Positions 1 to 5,944 of a stretch of DNA of 10,623 nt are shown here, in pieces. Every line of letters starts with the position of its first letter. Within the stretch, counting starts at the first letter, position 1. This DNA comes from Pseudomonadota bacterium (GTDB taxonomy: Bacteria > Pseudomonadota > Gammaproteobacteria > Steroidobacterales > Steroidobacteraceae), in the NCBI GenBank assembly GCA_021780395.1, contig JAJXYU010000347.1, forward strand, positions 1 to 10,623, read 5' to 3'. The notes beneath the pieces are model-generated. The model did not search any database. It saw only the letters and a list, made by a program, of their open reading frames with translations, and was not told the origin of the DNA. A program made the position numbers and the translations under genes.

Positions 1-1222
1 GCTCGCGGGCCGCGCGCCGGGCGACGCCCTGGGGCGGGGGCAGCCGCGCGGCGATCAACGCGATCAGCGCGCGAGCCACCTCGAGCTTCGGTGCGCGGGC
101 GATCTCGGCACGGCCGCCCGGCCAGAACACCGTCAACGCGTTGTCCTCGCAGTCGAATGCGAGACCGTCGCCGACCCGGTTCGCCGCGATCATGTCGAGT
201 TTCTTGCGCTTGAGCTTGCCACGCGCATTGGCCTCGACGTCGTGGGTCTCGGCCGCGAAGCCGACGACGAACGGCCGCTTCGCCATCTCGGTGACCGACT
301 TCACGATGTCGGGCGCGGGTTCGAGCGCGAGGTCGATCGCGATCCCTTGCTTCTTGATCTTCTGCTCGGCGACCGTTCGGGGCTGGAAGTCCGCGACCGC
401 GGCCGCGGCCACGAACAGCCCGGCGTCGACGACGTGCCGGTGAACCGCGGCATACATTTCGCGCGCGCTCTCGACGTCGATCCGGGTGACGCCGACCGGG
501 GTCGGCAGATTCACCGGACCGGACACCAGCGTCACGTGGGCGCCGGCCTCGCGCGCGGCCACCGCGACCGCGAATCCCATCTTCCCCGAACTGCGGTTCG
601 TCAGGTAGCGCACCGGGTCGATCCGCTCGCGGGTCGGTCCCGCGGTGATCAACACGTTCATGCCCTGCAGGAGGCCGGCGTTCGGCGGCGGCTCGAGCAG
701 GCTTTCGGCGATCCTGGCCGGCTCCCACATCCGACCGGGGCCGACCTCGCCGCAGGCCTGCGGCCCCGAGTCGGGACCGAGCACGCGCACGTCGCGCTCG
801 GCGAGCGTCGCCACGTTCGCCTGGGTCGCGCGGTGCGCCCACATCACGCGATTCATCGCCGGCGCCACGCAGATCGGCGCCTCGGTCGCGAGGCACAACG
901 CGGCGAGCAGGTCGTCGGCACGCCCCGCGGCGAGCCGCGCGAGGAAGTCCGCGCTGGCCGGCGCGACCAGCACCAGTTCGGCCCAGCGTGCGAGCTCGAT
1001 GTGCCCCATCGCCGCTTCGGCACCCTCGTCCCACAGATCGTCGCGCACCGGCCGTCCGGAGACGGCCTGCAGCGCGAGCGGCGCGACGAAACGTCGCGCC
1101 GAGGCGGTCAGCACGACCTGCACCTGGGCGCCGCGCGCGACGAGCTGGCGCACGAGTTCGGGACTCTTGTAGGCGGCGATGCCGCCGGTCACACCGAGCA
1201 GGATGCGCTTCTGCGGGGTCAA
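1..1222 (-). CDS. coaBC: Bifunctional phosphopantothenoylcysteine decarboxylase / phosphopantothenate-cysteine ligase, 3' end outside window
   Basis: CoaBC makes 4'-phosphopantetheine for coenzyme A in the cytoplasm: CoaB joins cysteine to phosphopantothenate and the FMN-dependent CoaC domain decarboxylates the product. About 407 codons are visible, close to the full family length of about 400, so only the last few residues are missing. The CoaC half shows GVTGGIAAYKS (10-20), GHIELARW with His74, PAMNRVMW (121-128) and the ACGEVGPGRM loop with Cys157. These match the E. coli active-site His75, Asn125 and Cys158. The CoaB half shows NRSSGKMG (209-216), an AAVADFQP motif and KIKK (288-291), which matches the E. 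coli lysine near 289. No ATG or GTG fits the N-terminus. The TTG at 1222 starts just before the flavoprotein motif, has GAAGG 7 bases upstream and overlaps the DUF4124 stop (TTGA), suggesting translational coupling. Identity is near certain; the TTG start is very likely. Confidence 0.96.
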   Translation of the reverse strand, partial: MTPQKRILLGVTGGIAAYKSPELVRQLVARGAQVQVVLTASARRFVAPLALQAVSGRPVRDDLWDEGAEAAMGHIELARWAELVLVAPASADFLARLAAGRADDLLAALCLATEAPICVAPAMNRVMWAHRATQANVATLAERDVRVLGPDSGPQACGEVGPGRMWEPARIAESLLEPPPNAGLLQGMNVLITAGPTRERIDPVRYLTNRSSGKMGFAVAVAAREAGAHVTLVSGPVNLPTPVGVTRIDVESAREMYAAVHRHVVDAGLFVAAAAVADFQPRTVAEQKIKKQGIAIDLALEPAPDIVKSVTEMAKRPFVVGFAAETHDVEANARGKLKRKKLDMIAANRVGDGLAFDCEDNALTVFWPGGRAEIARAPKLEVARALIALIAARLPPPQGVARRAARE

Positions 1223-1848
1223 TGGATGCCCTTCAACTGCTTGAAACGGGCGATGTCGTCCGCGAATTGGGTCTGCATCGCCGCGGCTTCGCGGTGTTTC
1301 TCATCGAGGTTCTGCTGCTGCGCGCGAACGTCGCCGCTCACCCGGACGAGATCGTCGGCGAGCTGATCGGGCATCGGCGGCGCGTTCGGGCTGGCCGCAT
1401 ACGGCCGGAACTGCCGTCCCTCGGCGCGCAGCGTCGCGAGCTTCGCGTTCAAGGTGTCGAGGTACTGGCTGGTGACCCGGATCTGGTCCTCGAGCATCCC
1501 GATCCGTTGATCGCGCAGCCGCTCTATGTCGCGAACCGAGGAGTAGGTGTTCAGCAGGTTGCGGTCGCGCTGGCGCTGCGCCTCGGCGGCACGCTGGCGC
1601 TGCGCCTCGGCGGCGATCTCGGCCGGCGTCTGGGCCGCCGAACGGCGATCCACGACCACCCCCTCGGCGTTCAGCATCTCCTGCTCGCGGCCGGCGTCGC
1701 GCTCCGGGACGTGGTCACCGTAATGCACGACGCCGTGGGAATCGACCCATCGGTAGACCTGCGGTCCGGCCGCCAGGACGAGCGTCGCGGCCAGGCAGCC
1801 GACCGCGGCCGCGATCCAGCGGTGACGGATGATGGCGAGACGAATCAC
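1219..1848 (-). CDS. Secreted DUF4124-domain coiled-coil protein
   Basis: This 209-residue protein begins with a Sec-type signal: a basic n-region (MIRLAIIRHR), then a hydrophobic stretch at about 11-27. A short DUF4124 motif follows (VYRWVDSHGVVHYGDHVP, 31-48), a domain usually found just after the signal peptide of proteobacterial envelope proteins. The rest, about 75-200, is rich in Gln, Arg, Ala and Glu and looks like coiled coil, including a doubled AAEAQRQR at 79-94. The GTG at 1848 was chosen because GGGAGG lies 7 bases upstream and the signal peptide begins there; the upstream ATGs at 1977 and 1881 would add a non-signal extension, and the first would overlap the end of pyrE. It lies 70 bases after pyrE and overlaps coaBC. 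DUF4124 has no established biochemical function; a periplasmic structural or scaffolding role is a guess. Confidence 0.88.
   Translation of the reverse strand: MIRLAIIRHRWIAAAVGCLAATLVLAAGPQVYRWVDSHGVVHYGDHVPERDAGREQEMLNAEGVVVDRRSAAQTPAEIAAEAQRQRAAEAQRQRDRNLLNTYSSVRDIERLRDQRIGMLEDQIRVTSQYLDTLNAKLATLRAEGRQFRPYAASPNAPPMPDQLADDLVRVSGDVRAQQQNLDEKHREAAAMQTQFADDIARFKQLKGIH
1230..1234 (-). promoter_or_regulatory. Ribosome binding site deciding the TTG start of coaBC
   Basis: GAAGG on the minus strand lies 7 bases before the TTG at 1222-1220, inside the last codons of the upstream DUF4124 gene. It supports a rare TTG start for coaBC, since no ATG or GTG in that frame precedes the conserved flavoprotein motif. 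Confidence 0.6.
1568..1615 (-). repeat. In-frame tandem repeat, two 24-base units
   Basis: Units 1568-1591 and 1592-1615 are identical except for their last plus-strand base (A versus G). They sit in frame in the DUF4124 gene and encode AAEAQRQR twice (residues 79-94). The near-identical DNA suggests a recent duplication or slippage that lengthens the coiled coil by eight residues. Confidence 0.85.
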
Positions 1849-1855
1849 GGCCGGT

Positions 1856-1861
1856 CCTCCC
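1856..1861 (-). promoter_or_regulatory. Strong ribosome binding site of the DUF4124 gene
   Basis: GGGAGG on the minus strand lies 7 bases before the GTG at 1848. It decides the start of the DUF4124 gene in favour of the residue that opens the signal peptide, over the two ATG codons farther upstream. Confidence 0.75.
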
Positions 1862-1918
1862 TGCGGATCCCCAGGCGTCATTGTGCGGCGATCGGCCGCC
1901 GCGCGCCAAGCGGCGCTC

Positions 1919-2566
1919 TCATCGGCGGATGCCGTACCGGTCACGGTACGCCCGCATCGCCTCGAGTCGTGTCCCATCGTGGGCGGCGACGTGGGTCAAC
2001 AGGCTCTCCAGGGTCAGGATCGAGACCACCGGGATGCCGAACTGCTCGGTCACTTCCTGGACCGCCGAGAGCTGGCTCTCGGCGCCGCGCTCCTGCCGGT
2101 CGAGCGCGAGCACGACTCCGGCGGGATGGGCGCCGGCCGCGCGGATGAGCGCGATCGACTCGCGTACGGCGGTTCCCGCGGTGATCACGTCGTCGACGAT
2201 CAGCACCCGTCCCCGGAGCGCGGCGCCGACGGTCTTGCCGCCTTCGCCGTGATCCTTCGATTCCTTGCGATTGAAGCAGAACGGGGCGGTGAGGCCGTGT
2301 TCGGTCGAGAGCGCGGCGGCGGCGGCGGTGACCAGCGGAATGCCCTTGTACGCCGGCCCGAACAGCAGGTCATAGGCCAGGTCCGAGGCGACGATCGTGG
2401 CCGCGTACGCCCGGCCGACGGCGGCGATCGCTTCGCCGGTGTCGAAACGACCGGCATTGAAGAAATACGGGCTGTCGCGCCCCGACTTCAGCTTGAACGC
2501 GCCGAACTGCAGCACGCCGAGTCGCAGGCACCAGTCGATGAACTCGCTTTGATACGGCTGCAGCAT
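1919..2566 (-). CDS. pyrE: Orotate phosphoribosyltransferase
   Basis: PyrE transfers ribose phosphate from PRPP to orotate, giving orotidine 5'-monophosphate, the fifth step of cytoplasmic UMP synthesis. At 215 residues it has normal family length. Visible motifs are the N-terminal substrate region [16 protein letters not shown] (24-39), GPAYKGIPL (70-78), the flexible catalytic loop [12 protein letters not shown] (99-110) with its lysines and histidine, and the PRPP-binding signature [13 protein letters not shown] (121-133). The ATG at 2566 gives the usual N-terminus ([10 protein letters not shown]), though I see no good Shine-Dalgarno before it. It heads the minus-strand run pyrE, DUF4124, coaBC and diverges from xth. 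A weak promoter (TTGCGC, 17 bases, GAGACT) can be drawn 9 bases before the ATG, but each box matches only half of the consensus. No PyrE attenuator-like hairpin followed by T residues is visible. Confidence 0.97.
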   Translation of the reverse strand: MLQPYQSEFIDWCLRLGVLQFGAFKLKSGRDSPYFFNAGRFDTGEAIAAVGRAYAATIVASDLAYDLLFGPAYKGIPLVTAAAAALSTEHGLTAPFCFNRKESKDHGEGGKTVGAALRGRVLIVDDVITAGTAVRESIALIRAAGAHPAGVVLALDRQERGAESQLSAVQEVTEQFGIPVVSILTLESLLTHVAAHDGTRLEAMRAYRDRYGIRR

Positions 2567-2591
2567 ACGGTCCGCAGTCTCGCAAGGCGCC

Positions 2592-2620
2592 GCGCACGGC
2601 GCAAGCCGCGCCGCGTGCGC
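2592..2620. repeat. Imperfect palindrome in the pyrE/xth divergent region
   Basis: GCGCACGGCGC (2592-2602) is followed after five bases by GCGCCGCGTGCGC (2608-2620). The arms pair over 11 bases if two bases (CG) bulge in the right arm. It could be a regulator-binding site or a hairpin in a pyrE leader. Chance is a real alternative, because such GC-only arms arise easily in this base composition. Confidence 0.35.
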
Positions 2621-2630
2621 GCCGACCCGC

Positions 2631-2639
2631 TGGTATCAT
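2631..2639 (+). promoter_or_regulatory. Extended -10 promoter element of xth
   Basis: TGGTATCAT reads as an extended -10 (TG, one base, then TATCAT, five of six matches to TATAAT). I see no good -35, as is common for extended -10 promoters. The box ends 7 bases before the A of the xth ATG, so the expected transcription start is at or next to the start codon. Confidence 0.6.
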
Positions 2640-2645
2640 CGGTCG

Positions 2646-3419
2646 ATGCGGATCGTCACGTTGAATGCGAACGGGATACGTTCGGCCGCGCGCAAGGGCT
2701 TCTTCGACTGGCTGGCCTCCGAGCGCGCCGACGTCGTCTGCATCCAGGAAACCAAGGCGCAGGTCGCGCAGCTCGCCGACCCGGTGTTCTGGCCCCGCGG
2801 GTATCACTGCTACTACTTCGACGCCGAGACCAAGGGGTACGCGGGCACCGCGCTGTACGCGAAGCGCAAGCCGACGCGGGTCGCGCGCGGGTTCGGCGTG
2901 GAGGAATTCGACGCCGAGGGGCGCTACCTCGAGGCCCACTTCGACGGGTTCAGCGTGGTCTCGCTGTACCTGCCGTCAGGGTCCTCGGGGCCGGCGCGGC
3001 AGGCGTCCAAGGTCCGCTTCCTCGACGCGTTCCTGCCGCATCTGCGCCGGCTGCGCCGCCGCCGCAAGCCGACGATCCTGTGCGGCGACCTCAACATCGC
3101 GCACCAGCCGATCGACCTGAAGAACTGGCGGGCGAACCAGAAGAATTCCGGCTTCCTGCCGGAGGAGCGGCGCTGGCTCGACGCGGTGTTCGGCGCCGAG
3201 GCGTACGTCGACGCGTTCCGGGCGGTCAATGCGCAGCCGGATCAGTACACCTGGTGGTCGAACCGCGGGCAGGCCTACGCGAAGAACGTCGGTTGGCGGA
3301 TCGACTATCACGTCACCAGCGCGGCGTTGCGCGAGCGGATCCGCCGCGCGTCGATCTACAAGGAACGGCGGTTCTCCGACCACGCGCCGCTCACGATCGA
3401 CTACGACCTCGAGTGGTGA
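2646..3419 (+). CDS. xth: Exodeoxyribonuclease III (AP endonuclease family)
   Basis: This Mg-dependent endonuclease/exonuclease/phosphatase-fold enzyme cuts DNA at abasic sites and trims 3' ends in base excision repair. At 257 residues it has family length. Catalytic positions are all present: Asn7 in LNANG, metal ligand Glu35 in QETK, Tyr108 in SLYLPSG, Asp148 and Asn150 in GDLNIAH, Asp220 in RIDYH, and the terminal SDHAPL with Asp245 and His246. The ATG at 2646 gives the standard MRIVTLNANG start. There is no Shine-Dalgarno; instead an extended -10 ends 7 bases upstream, suggesting a leaderless message. ampG begins only 3 bases after its stop, so the two are very probably co-transcribed. 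It diverges from pyrE. The family is certain; ExoA-type and XthA-type subgroups cannot be separated with confidence by eye. Confidence 0.97.
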   Translation: MRIVTLNANGIRSAARKGFFDWLASERADVVCIQETKAQVAQLADPVFWPRGYHCYYFDAETKGYAGTALYAKRKPTRVARGFGVEEFDAEGRYLEAHFDGFSVVSLYLPSGSSGPARQASKVRFLDAFLPHLRRLRRRRKPTILCGDLNIAHQPIDLKNWRANQKNSGFLPEERRWLDAVFGAEAYVDAFRAVNAQPDQYTWWSNRGQAYAKNVGWRIDYHVTSAALRERIRRASIYKERRFSDHAPLTIDYDLEW

Positions 3420-3422
3420 GGC

Positions 3423-4694
3423 GTGGCGGCGACGCTCAAGCCGGGATTGCGCGACGCGCTGCGTGACCGGCGGATGGCGGCGACGTTGCTGCTCGGGTTT
3501 GCGTCCGGGCTGCCCTTCAATCTGACCGGCGCGACCCTGCAGGCCTGGCTCGCCGACGACAAGCTCGATATCCGCACGATCGGTCTGTTCTCGCTGGTCG
3601 GGTTGCCGTACGTGCTGAAGTTCCTGTGGGCGCCGACGCTCGACCGCTATCTGCCGCCGTTGCTCGGCCGGCGCCGGGGATGGATCCTCATCTATCAGCT
3701 GTGCCTCGCGGCCGCGATCGGCGTGATGGGGATGTGCTCGCCGCAACGGGCACCGGTCGTGCTCGCGCTGCTCGCGCTGCTCGTCGCGACGCTGTCGGCC
3801 TCGCAGGACATCGTGATCGACGCCTACCGGGTCGACTTGATTCCCGGCGAGCAGCGGGCCCTCGCCGCCGCGGCGAGCGCGTTCGGCTACCGGACCGCGG
3901 CGATGTTCGCCGGCGCGGTGATCGTGCTGATCGCCGCGCAGACCGGCTGGCACGTCGCCTACGGCATCGTCGCGGCGCTGATGGCGGCGACCACGCTCGC
4001 GACGCTCTGGTCGCCCGAGCCGGAGCGGCCCGGCCGGCCGCCGCCGACCCTCGTCGAGGCGGTCGTCGAGCCGGCGAAGGACCTGCTGCGTCAACCGGGC
4101 GCGTGGGGGTTCCTGCTGCTGGTGCTGCTGTACAAGTTCGGCGACGCGTTCGCGCTCAGCCTCTACAGCGCGTTCATGCTCAAGGGGGTCGGCTTCTCGC
4201 TCGCCGAGCTCAGCCTCGCCGGCAAGGTCAACATGACGGTGTCGACGATCATCGGCACCGCGGTCGGCGGCTGGCTGTTCATGCGCTGGGGGATGTTCCG
4301 TTCGATGCTGGCGTTCGGCGTGCTGCAGGCGGCGACGCTGCTGCTGTTCATGTGGCTCGCGCTCGCCGGCCGGGAGCTGTGGCTGATGATCCTGACGACG
4401 AGCCTCGACAATCTGGCCGGCGGCATGGGTCTCGCCGCGTTCATCGCGTTCCTGATGGCGCAGTGCTCGCCGAGCTTCAGCGCGACCCAGTACGCGCTGC
4501 TGTCGGCGCTCGCGGCCGTGCCGCGCGTCCTGATCGCCTCGATCGCCGGCGCGGTCGTGCACGCGATCGGCTGGCCGCATTTCTTCCTGGTCACGTTCCT
4601 GTCGGCGATCCCCGGTCTCGTGCTGCTCGTGATGCTGCGCACCCAGGTCCACGCGCTCGAGGCGCGCGAGCGGGAGATGCTCGCGCGGTCTTGA
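3423..4694 (+). CDS. ampG: AmpG-family muropeptide permease (MFS)
   Basis: AmpG imports GlcNAc-anhydroMurNAc peptides across the inner membrane for peptidoglycan recycling; in some species this supply controls AmpC beta-lactamase induction. The 423-residue protein is almost entirely hydrophobic segments, about 12 by eye. Its N-terminus carries the hallmark run LLLGFASGLPFNLTGATLQ (about 20-38), then FSLVGLPYVLKFLWAPTLDR. A conserved SQDIVIDAYRVD lies in transmembrane segment 4. It is shorter than E. coli AmpG (491), which has extra C-terminal helices, and resembles the roughly 420-residue forms in other proteobacteria. The GTG at 3423 lies 3 bases past the xth stop, with GAGTGG 6 bases upstream in the end of xth, so it is probably translationally coupled. 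No ampC or ampR is in view, so a link to resistance here is unsupported. A related AmpG-like carrier with another substrate is possible. Confidence 0.9.
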   Translation: MAATLKPGLRDALRDRRMAATLLLGFASGLPFNLTGATLQAWLADDKLDIRTIGLFSLVGLPYVLKFLWAPTLDRYLPPLLGRRRGWILIYQLCLAAAIGVMGMCSPQRAPVVLALLALLVATLSASQDIVIDAYRVDLIPGEQRALAAAASAFGYRTAAMFAGAVIVLIAAQTGWHVAYGIVAALMAATTLATLWSPEPERPGRPPPTLVEAVVEPAKDLLRQPGAWGFLLLVLLYKFGDAFALSLYSAFMLKGVGFSLAELSLAGKVNMTVSTIIGTAVGGWLFMRWGMFRSMLAFGVLQAATLLLFMWLALAGRELWLMILTTSLDNLAGGMGLAAFIAFLMAQCSPSFSATQYALLSALAAVPRVLIASIAGAVVHAIGWPHFFLVTFLSAIPGLVLLVMLRTQVHALEAREREMLARS

Positions 4695-4695
4695 C

Positions 4696-4717
4696 GGCGC
4701 CGCGCACCGGCGGCGCC
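4696..4717. terminator. GC-rich hairpin between convergent ampG and DUF6763 gene
   Basis: A perfect 8-base stem (GGCGCCGC with GCGGCGCC) closes a six-base loop in the 27-base gap between the two convergent stop codons. No T run follows on either strand, so it is not a textbook intrinsic terminator. Its position suits a bidirectional stop or a 3'-end stabiliser. Confidence 0.5.
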
Positions 4718-4721
4718 CGGC

Positions 4722-5024
4722 TCAATGGCGCAGCGCGCCGTCCGCGGAATCCGCCCAATTGGCCGGACGCGCATCCTCGAAGTCCCGCTCGATGTCCTCG
4801 CTGTCGACGTCGACGGACCCGGACCAGTCCTCCGGCGCCTCGGCCGTCTCGATCGATCCCTCGAGCATCTGCTCGTTCCACGCGTCGAAGTCCATTTCGG
4901 TGACCGACCCGTCGAAATATTGGATCTCGATCGTTTGATCCTCGTCGTCGATCGCGACGATCTCGAACAACTCGCCCGCGGCATCCCGGTACCACTGCTC
5001 CACGACCGGCTTCGTTAGGTTCAT
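4722..5024 (-). CDS. Small acidic DUF6763-like protein
   Basis: This 100-residue protein opens with MNLTKPVVEQWYRDAAGE, followed by FEIVAIDDEDQTIEIQYFDG (about 20-39) and PEDWSG (64-69). I recognise the pattern as the DUF6763 group of gammaproteobacterial hypotheticals, from memory and without a search. About 29 residues are Asp or Glu and only five are Lys, Arg or His, so it is strongly acidic. There is no signal peptide or membrane segment, so it should be cytosolic. The N-terminal 60 residues look like a small beta-rich fold and the tail looks disordered. GAGGAG lies 7 bases before the ATG at 5024, a strong ribosome site. It lies downstream of trmB on the same strand, 197 bases away, probably with its own promoter, and converges with ampG. 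Its function is unknown; charge alone would fit a nucleic-acid mimic or adaptor, but nothing here tests that. Confidence 0.88.
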   Translation of the reverse strand: MNLTKPVVEQWYRDAAGELFEIVAIDDEDQTIEIQYFDGSVTEMDFDAWNEQMLEGSIETAEAPEDWSGSVDVDSEDIERDFEDARPANWADSADGALRH

Positions 5025-5031
5025 CGTTCCG

Positions 5032-5037
5032 CTCCTC
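5032..5037 (-). promoter_or_regulatory. Ribosome binding site of the DUF6763 gene
   Basis: GAGGAG on the minus strand is 7 bases from the ATG at 5024. It is among the clearest Shine-Dalgarno sequences in the window and supports this short gene as truly translated. Confidence 0.75.
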
Positions 5038-5059
5038 GTTTCCCGCGCTCCTCACCGCC

Positions 5060-5088
5060 ATTCAACGCCGATCACCGCTCGCGCGCAA
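5060..5088 (-). promoter_or_regulatory. Possible promoter of the DUF6763 gene
   Basis: On the minus strand TTGCGC (5088-5083) and TTGAAT (5065-5060) are separated by 17 bases, matching three and four of six consensus positions. The start would fall near 5053, giving a leader of about 29 bases that includes the GAGGAG ribosome site. The rest of the gap, 5089-5221, shows nothing I can support. Confidence 0.3.
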
Positions 5089-5221
5089 CACGAGTCCGCC
5101 GCCCCGAGCCGCAATGCGGCAAAGACGATATTGCAGGCGATTTTCCAGGTCGAACGGGCTTCGCGCGACGCTCGCCGCCGCGTATTTCCCGCAACGCGTT
5201 CTCGGTATCCCGCGGCGCCGC

Positions 5222-5905
5222 TCAGGCGTCGCGACGCTGGAACGCGAGATCGCGCACCTGGTGGCCGAGGCGCTCGCCGCGGCGCTCGAAGCGCGTCGGC
5301 GGCCGCAGCGCCGGCCGCGCGACGTAGGTGCCGTCGGGACTCAGCGAGCGCAGGCGCGGCTCGGCGGCGCCGACCGCGAGCATCTGCTGCGCATAGGGCT
5401 CCCAATCGGTGGCCAGCCGCAGCACGCCGCCGGGACGCAGTTTCGCGGCGAGGAGCGCGACGAAGCGCGCGTCGACGAGGCGCCGCTTCACGTGACGCTT
5501 CTTGTGCCAGGGGTCGGGAAAGAACACGAGGATCTCGTCGAGCGATGCGTCCGCGAGGTTGCGCTCGAGCACCTCGACCGCGTCGCGCTCGATCACGCGC
5601 AGGTTCTCGAGGCCTGCGGCGGCCGCGTGCAGCAGCAGGCGGCCGATCCCCGGCCGATGGACCTCGATCCCGAGGAAGTCCTCGTCGCGGTGCGCCTCGG
5701 CGAGCGCGCCGATCACCTCGCCGGCGCCGAAGCCGATCTCGAGGCAGCGCCGCGCACGCCGTCCGAAAACCTGATCGAGATCGAGCGATTCCTCGCGCCG
5801 GTCGATGCCGTACCGCGGCCAGAGTTCGGCGAGCGCGCGCTCCTGGGCCGCGGTCACCCGACCGCCTCGGAGGACGTAGCTGCGGATCGCGCGATGTTCC
5901 GGCAT
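5222..5905 (-). CDS. trmB: tRNA (guanine-N7-)-methyltransferase
   Basis: TrmB uses S-adenosylmethionine to make 7-methylguanosine at position 46 in the variable loop of many tRNAs. The 227-residue protein has the full set of family marks: RSYVLR near the N-terminus (8-13), SAM-binding LEIGFGAGE (55-63), the catalytic and tRNA-binding stretch PDPWHKKRHVKRRLV (130-144) with Asp131, and the C-terminal PTRFERRGERLGH (203-215). The ATG at 5905 gives a family-length protein starting MPEHRAIRSY. The frame stays open far upstream, but that part is antisense to the PLD gene. No convincing Shine-Dalgarno is visible. It diverges from the PLD gene with only 39 bases between starts, so the two promoters must overlap. 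The tRNA-Gly in this window is about 3.4 kb away and unrelated by position. Confidence 0.96.
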   Translation of the reverse strand: MPEHRAIRSYVLRGGRVTAAQERALAELWPRYGIDRREESLDLDQVFGRRARRCLEIGFGAGEVIGALAEAHRDEDFLGIEVHRPGIGRLLLHAAAAGLENLRVIERDAVEVLERNLADASLDEILVFFPDPWHKKRHVKRRLVDARFVALLAAKLRPGGVLRLATDWEPYAQQMLAVGAAEPRLRSLSPDGTYVARPALRPPTRFERRGERLGHQVRDLAFQRRDA

Positions 5906-5928
5906 GGACGCGAAGTGTGCCTGATGCC

Positions 5929-5937
5929 TGATATGAT
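5929..5937 (+). promoter_or_regulatory. Extended -10 promoter element of the PLD gene
   Basis: TGATATGAT reads as TG, one base, then TATGAT (five of six to TATAAT), with no convincing -35. It ends 8 bases before the ATG at 5945 and itself contains the upstream in-frame ATG at 5933. If it is the promoter, translation must start at 5945, on an almost leaderless message. Confidence 0.5.
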
Positions 5938-5944
5938 CGAAACC

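Noticed and set aside
242..1366. Long plus-strand open frame, 374 codons
   Set aside because: Antisense to coaBC, whose motifs are complete; the translation is arginine- and histidine-rich with no family pattern, as expected in GC-rich DNA.
1829..3466. Plus-strand open frame of 545 codons across pyrE and xth
   Set aside because: It runs antisense to pyrE and out of frame over xth; both of those have full catalytic motifs.
2976..4652. Minus-strand open frame of 558 codons opposite ampG
   Set aside because: Low-complexity charged translation (Arg, Gln, Glu, His), the mirror of the hydrophobic ampG codons; no motif or ribosome site.
5089..5221. Possible short gene or RNA between DUF6763 and trmB
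   Set aside because: No ribosome site with a plausible frame and no hairpin with a T run; the open frames there do not show codon bias or motifs.
5114..5944. N-terminal extension of the PLD gene frame upstream of the lipoprotein signal
   Set aside because: It is antisense to trmB, and a lipobox signal peptide must lie at the N-terminus.
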